DNA of 42,755 nucleotides from Deltaproteobacteria bacterium (GTDB lineage Bacteria; Desulfobacterota; Desulfobulbia; Desulfobulbales; Desulfurivibrionaceae), in contig JAPLJG010000047.1 in NCBI GenBank assembly GCA_026388735.1, positions 1 to 42,755 of the forward strand, written 5' to 3'. Positions 41,504 to 42,755 of this stretch are shown piece by piece. The notes beneath the pieces were generated by a model. That model ran no database searches. It was not told the DNA's origin and was given only the letters and a program-made list of their open reading frames with translations. The position numbers were made by a program, and so were the translations under genes. Numbering within the stretch: the first letter of the stretch is position 1; every line of letters begins with the position of its first letter.

Positions 41504-42313
41504 ATGGAGTGGGAGAATGATGCGAAACAAGCGATGGCCAAGGTGCCTTTTTTCGTCCGCAAACGCGTAAAAAAAAGAGTGGAGACCGAAGCGCAGCAGG
41601 CCGGGGCCGCCAGGGTAACAATGGTCCATGTGGCGGCCTGCCAGCAACGCTACCTGCACCACCAGGAGGACGAGGTGCAAGGCTTTACCGTGGAGTCCTG
41701 TTTCGGGCAAAGCGGCTGCCCCAGTCGCATCGACACCGGGGAGGCCCTAAGCCCACGTCTTGAGGCCCTGCTGCGCGCGCACAACCTCAAGGAATTCATG
41801 CAAAGCCGGGTATCCGGCCCGCTCAAGCTGCACCACGAGTTCCGGCTAACCCTGGCCGACTGCCCCAACGCCTGCTCCCGCCCCCAGATTGTCGACATCG
41901 GCCTGATCAGCGCCTCCCTCCCCACCACACGAAGCGAATCCCCCTGCTCGGAGTGCGGTGCCTGCCTTGCCGCCTGTAAAGAGGAGGCCATCACCCTTGC
42001 CGAACCGGAACCCGGTCCACAGTTCGACTGGCAGCGCTGCCTCGCCTGCGGCCAATGCGCCAAGGCCTGCCCAACCGGTGCCATCGTCCAAAACCTCTCC
42101 GGCTACCGCATCCTGTTGGGCGGCAAACTGGGTCGCCACCCGCAGCTTGGCCGAGAACTTTCCGAAATCTTTTCCGCGGAAACCACTTTGGCCATCATCG
42201 ATACCTGCCTCGCCCATTTCAAAGCCGAAAACAAGCAGGGGGAACGGTTCGGTGAGCTGCTAGACCGTACCGGCCTAGCCTTTCTCTCCCCATACACCTT
42301 CAAGACCGTCTGA
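41504..42313 (+). CDS. PCP_red / siroheme-type four-Cys / 2x[4Fe-4S] ferredoxin protein
   Basis: A 269-aa protein. ATG 41504 follows GAGG at 7 bases. Residues 1-35 (MEWENDAKQAMAKVPFFVRK) match the small PCP_red domain of reductases. The middle has CFGQSGC (CX5C) and CPNAC (CX3C in LADCPNACSRP), the four ligands of a coupled siroheme/[4Fe-4S] as in sulfite reductases. The C-terminus has two ferredoxin motifs, CSECGACLAACKEEAI and CLACGQCAKACPTGAI. The mix suggests a reductase with its own electron feed, perhaps for sulfite or a related oxyanion; the substrate is unknown. It stands after the LysR gene. Confidence 0.85.
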   Translation: MEWENDAKQAMAKVPFFVRKRVKKRVETEAQQAGAARVTMVHVAACQQRYLHHQEDEVQGFTVESCFGQSGCPSRIDTGEALSPRLEALLRAHNLKEFMQSRVSGPLKLHHEFRLTLADCPNACSRPQIVDIGLISASLPTTRSESPCSECGACLAACKEEAITLAEPEPGPQFDWQRCLACGQCAKACPTGAIVQNLSGYRILLGGKLGRHPQLGRELSEIFSAETTLAIIDTCLAHFKAENKQGERFGELLDRTGLAFLSPYTFKTV

Positions 42314-42355
42314 ATATCTACAGAAAATTTCAGCAAGATATTGCTTATAAACTTG

Positions 42356-42384
42356 TTGCCGAACAGGACAATGTGCGTTATAAG
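42356..42384 (+). promoter_or_regulatory. Promoter of tRNA-Arg
   Basis: TTGCCG (42356-42361), 17 bases, TATAAG (42379-42384), 15 bases before the tRNA. Confidence 0.7.
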
Positions 42385-42399
42385 TCCCATCTCATTTAT

Positions 42400-42476
42400 G
42401 CGCCCGTAGCTCAGCTGGATAGAGTGTCGGACTACGAATCCGCAGGTCGCACGTTCGAATCGTGCCGGGCGCACCA
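42400..42476 (+). tRNA. tRNA-Arg (anticodon ACG)
   Basis: 77 nt with encoded CCA. GCGCCCG/CGGGCGC acceptor, anticodon loop CTACGAA, T-loop TTCGAAT. ACG (inosine in vivo) reads CGU/CGC/CGA. Confidence 0.95.
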
Positions 42477-42487
42477 GTAATACCAAG

Positions 42488-42519
42488 GACCTAGAGGAAA
42501 TCCTCTAGGTCATTTTTTT
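42488..42519 (+). terminator. Terminator after tRNA-Arg
   Basis: GACCTAGAGG pairs perfectly with CCTCTAGGTC around AAAT, followed by a run of seven T. Confidence 0.9.
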
Positions 42520-42686
42520 GTTGTCCGGTCGCCCTCCGGTCCACGCTTGAGATTCCTTGTCCCAAAAAGGGTTTCCCTCTCCGGTTTTTCGCTAGCCCAC
42601 CAAGGCAACCAAGCCCACCGGAGCCAACCTTTTTTTTATTCTGCGCTGCGACAAGAACCTTTCCCTCCGTAAGCTTCCCTAAAAGG

Positions 42687-42755
42687 TAGACATGTCAAAA
42701 GTAGAGTTTTCTGGCACAATACGACCAGGAGGCTCTGATGAAAAAGTCACGTTTT
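42687..42755 (+). mobile_element. Left end of an IS3-family insertion sequence (cut by window)
   Basis: GGTAGACATGTCAAAAGTAG and the following bases, then AGGAGG and ATG AAA AAG TCA CGT TTT (MKKSRF), the usual OrfA start. The exact terminal repeat cannot be fixed because the other end lies outside. Confidence 0.6.
42738..42755 (+). CDS. IS3-family transposase OrfA (first 6 codons only)
   Basis: ATG 42738 has AGGAGG 6 bases upstream. MKKSRF is the typical beginning of IS3-group OrfA, which binds the element ends. Only six residues are in the window, so the family call rests on this start and the upstream sequence. Confidence 0.55.

Noticed and set aside
1-42755. CRISPR array
   Set aside because: No regularly spaced direct repeats of 23-37 bp with unique spacers, and no cas genes.

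Overview
The window reads as one chromosomal stretch of a GC-rich anaerobe of the Desulfobacterota, most likely close to the Desulfobulbales. The evidence is a small assimilatory-type sulfite reductase, a second siroheme-type four-cysteine protein joined to ferredoxin clusters, a multihaem cytochrome c fused to a cytochrome-bd-like membrane domain, a chemoreceptor with a zinc-binding-type sensor, and general protein similarity. The genus cannot be fixed from sequence alone. Nearly all of it is core genome. The exceptions are a 5.4-kb integrated element near the left end and the start of an insertion sequence at the right end.

Layout. 1-1226: 3'-truncated chemoreceptor with its promoter and an overlapping palindrome. 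About 1381-6817: a small P4-satellite-like element inserted at the 3' end of tRNA-Leu(GAG). It carries an integrase with paired arm-type sites at both ends, an Ash-like ORF built over a terminator hairpin, an AlpA regulator, three coupled small genes and a PDZ/M48 lipoprotein as cargo. 6801-11143 (minus): glycolytic operon gap-rimI-pgk-tpiA-secG-tRNA-Leu. 11290-12632: rmuC with a frameshift. 12942-13604: sulfite reductase, then tRNA(CAU). 14007-17243: Nif3-like, zinc-ribbon protein, rnpB, ispDF. 17402-17912: broken thpR. 18059-20867: aroD-aroE-aroA. 20874-24082: GGDEF/EAL gene broken inside GGDEF. 24185-25849: pgi. 26130-29437: J-domain protein, membrane M48/TPR peptidase, cobO. 29434-31702: flavodoxin-like protein and protoporphyrinogen oxidase. 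31756-33391: dnaA and a zinc-ribbon protein. 33870-37542: two-gene bd-like/octahaem cytochrome locus. 37822-40467: feoA-feoB-Cys-rich protein. 40532-42313: LysR regulator and a siroheme/ferredoxin protein. 42400: tRNA-Arg(ACG), followed by the left end of an IS3-family element.

How the genes work together. The central cluster supplies lower glycolysis, the shikimate and MEP pathways, and RNA processing. The right half is redox biology: haem synthesis, iron uptake by FeoAB, a putative quinol-to-cytochrome-c outlet, and siroheme/FeS proteins.

Most notable observations: (1) a pair of about 108-nt structured repeats at 8105-8213 and 17300-17407, whose outer stems share no sequence but stay complementary while the internal loops are conserved, which points to selected RNA or DNA structure; (2) the compact satellite, with an Ash-like peptide encoded across a terminator and a winged-helix gene carrying repeats in its own 3' end; (3) the bd-like/octahaem fusion; (4) four separate gene lesions (rmuC, thpR, GGDEF/EAL, octahaem cytochrome), which may be assembly deletions or real decay.
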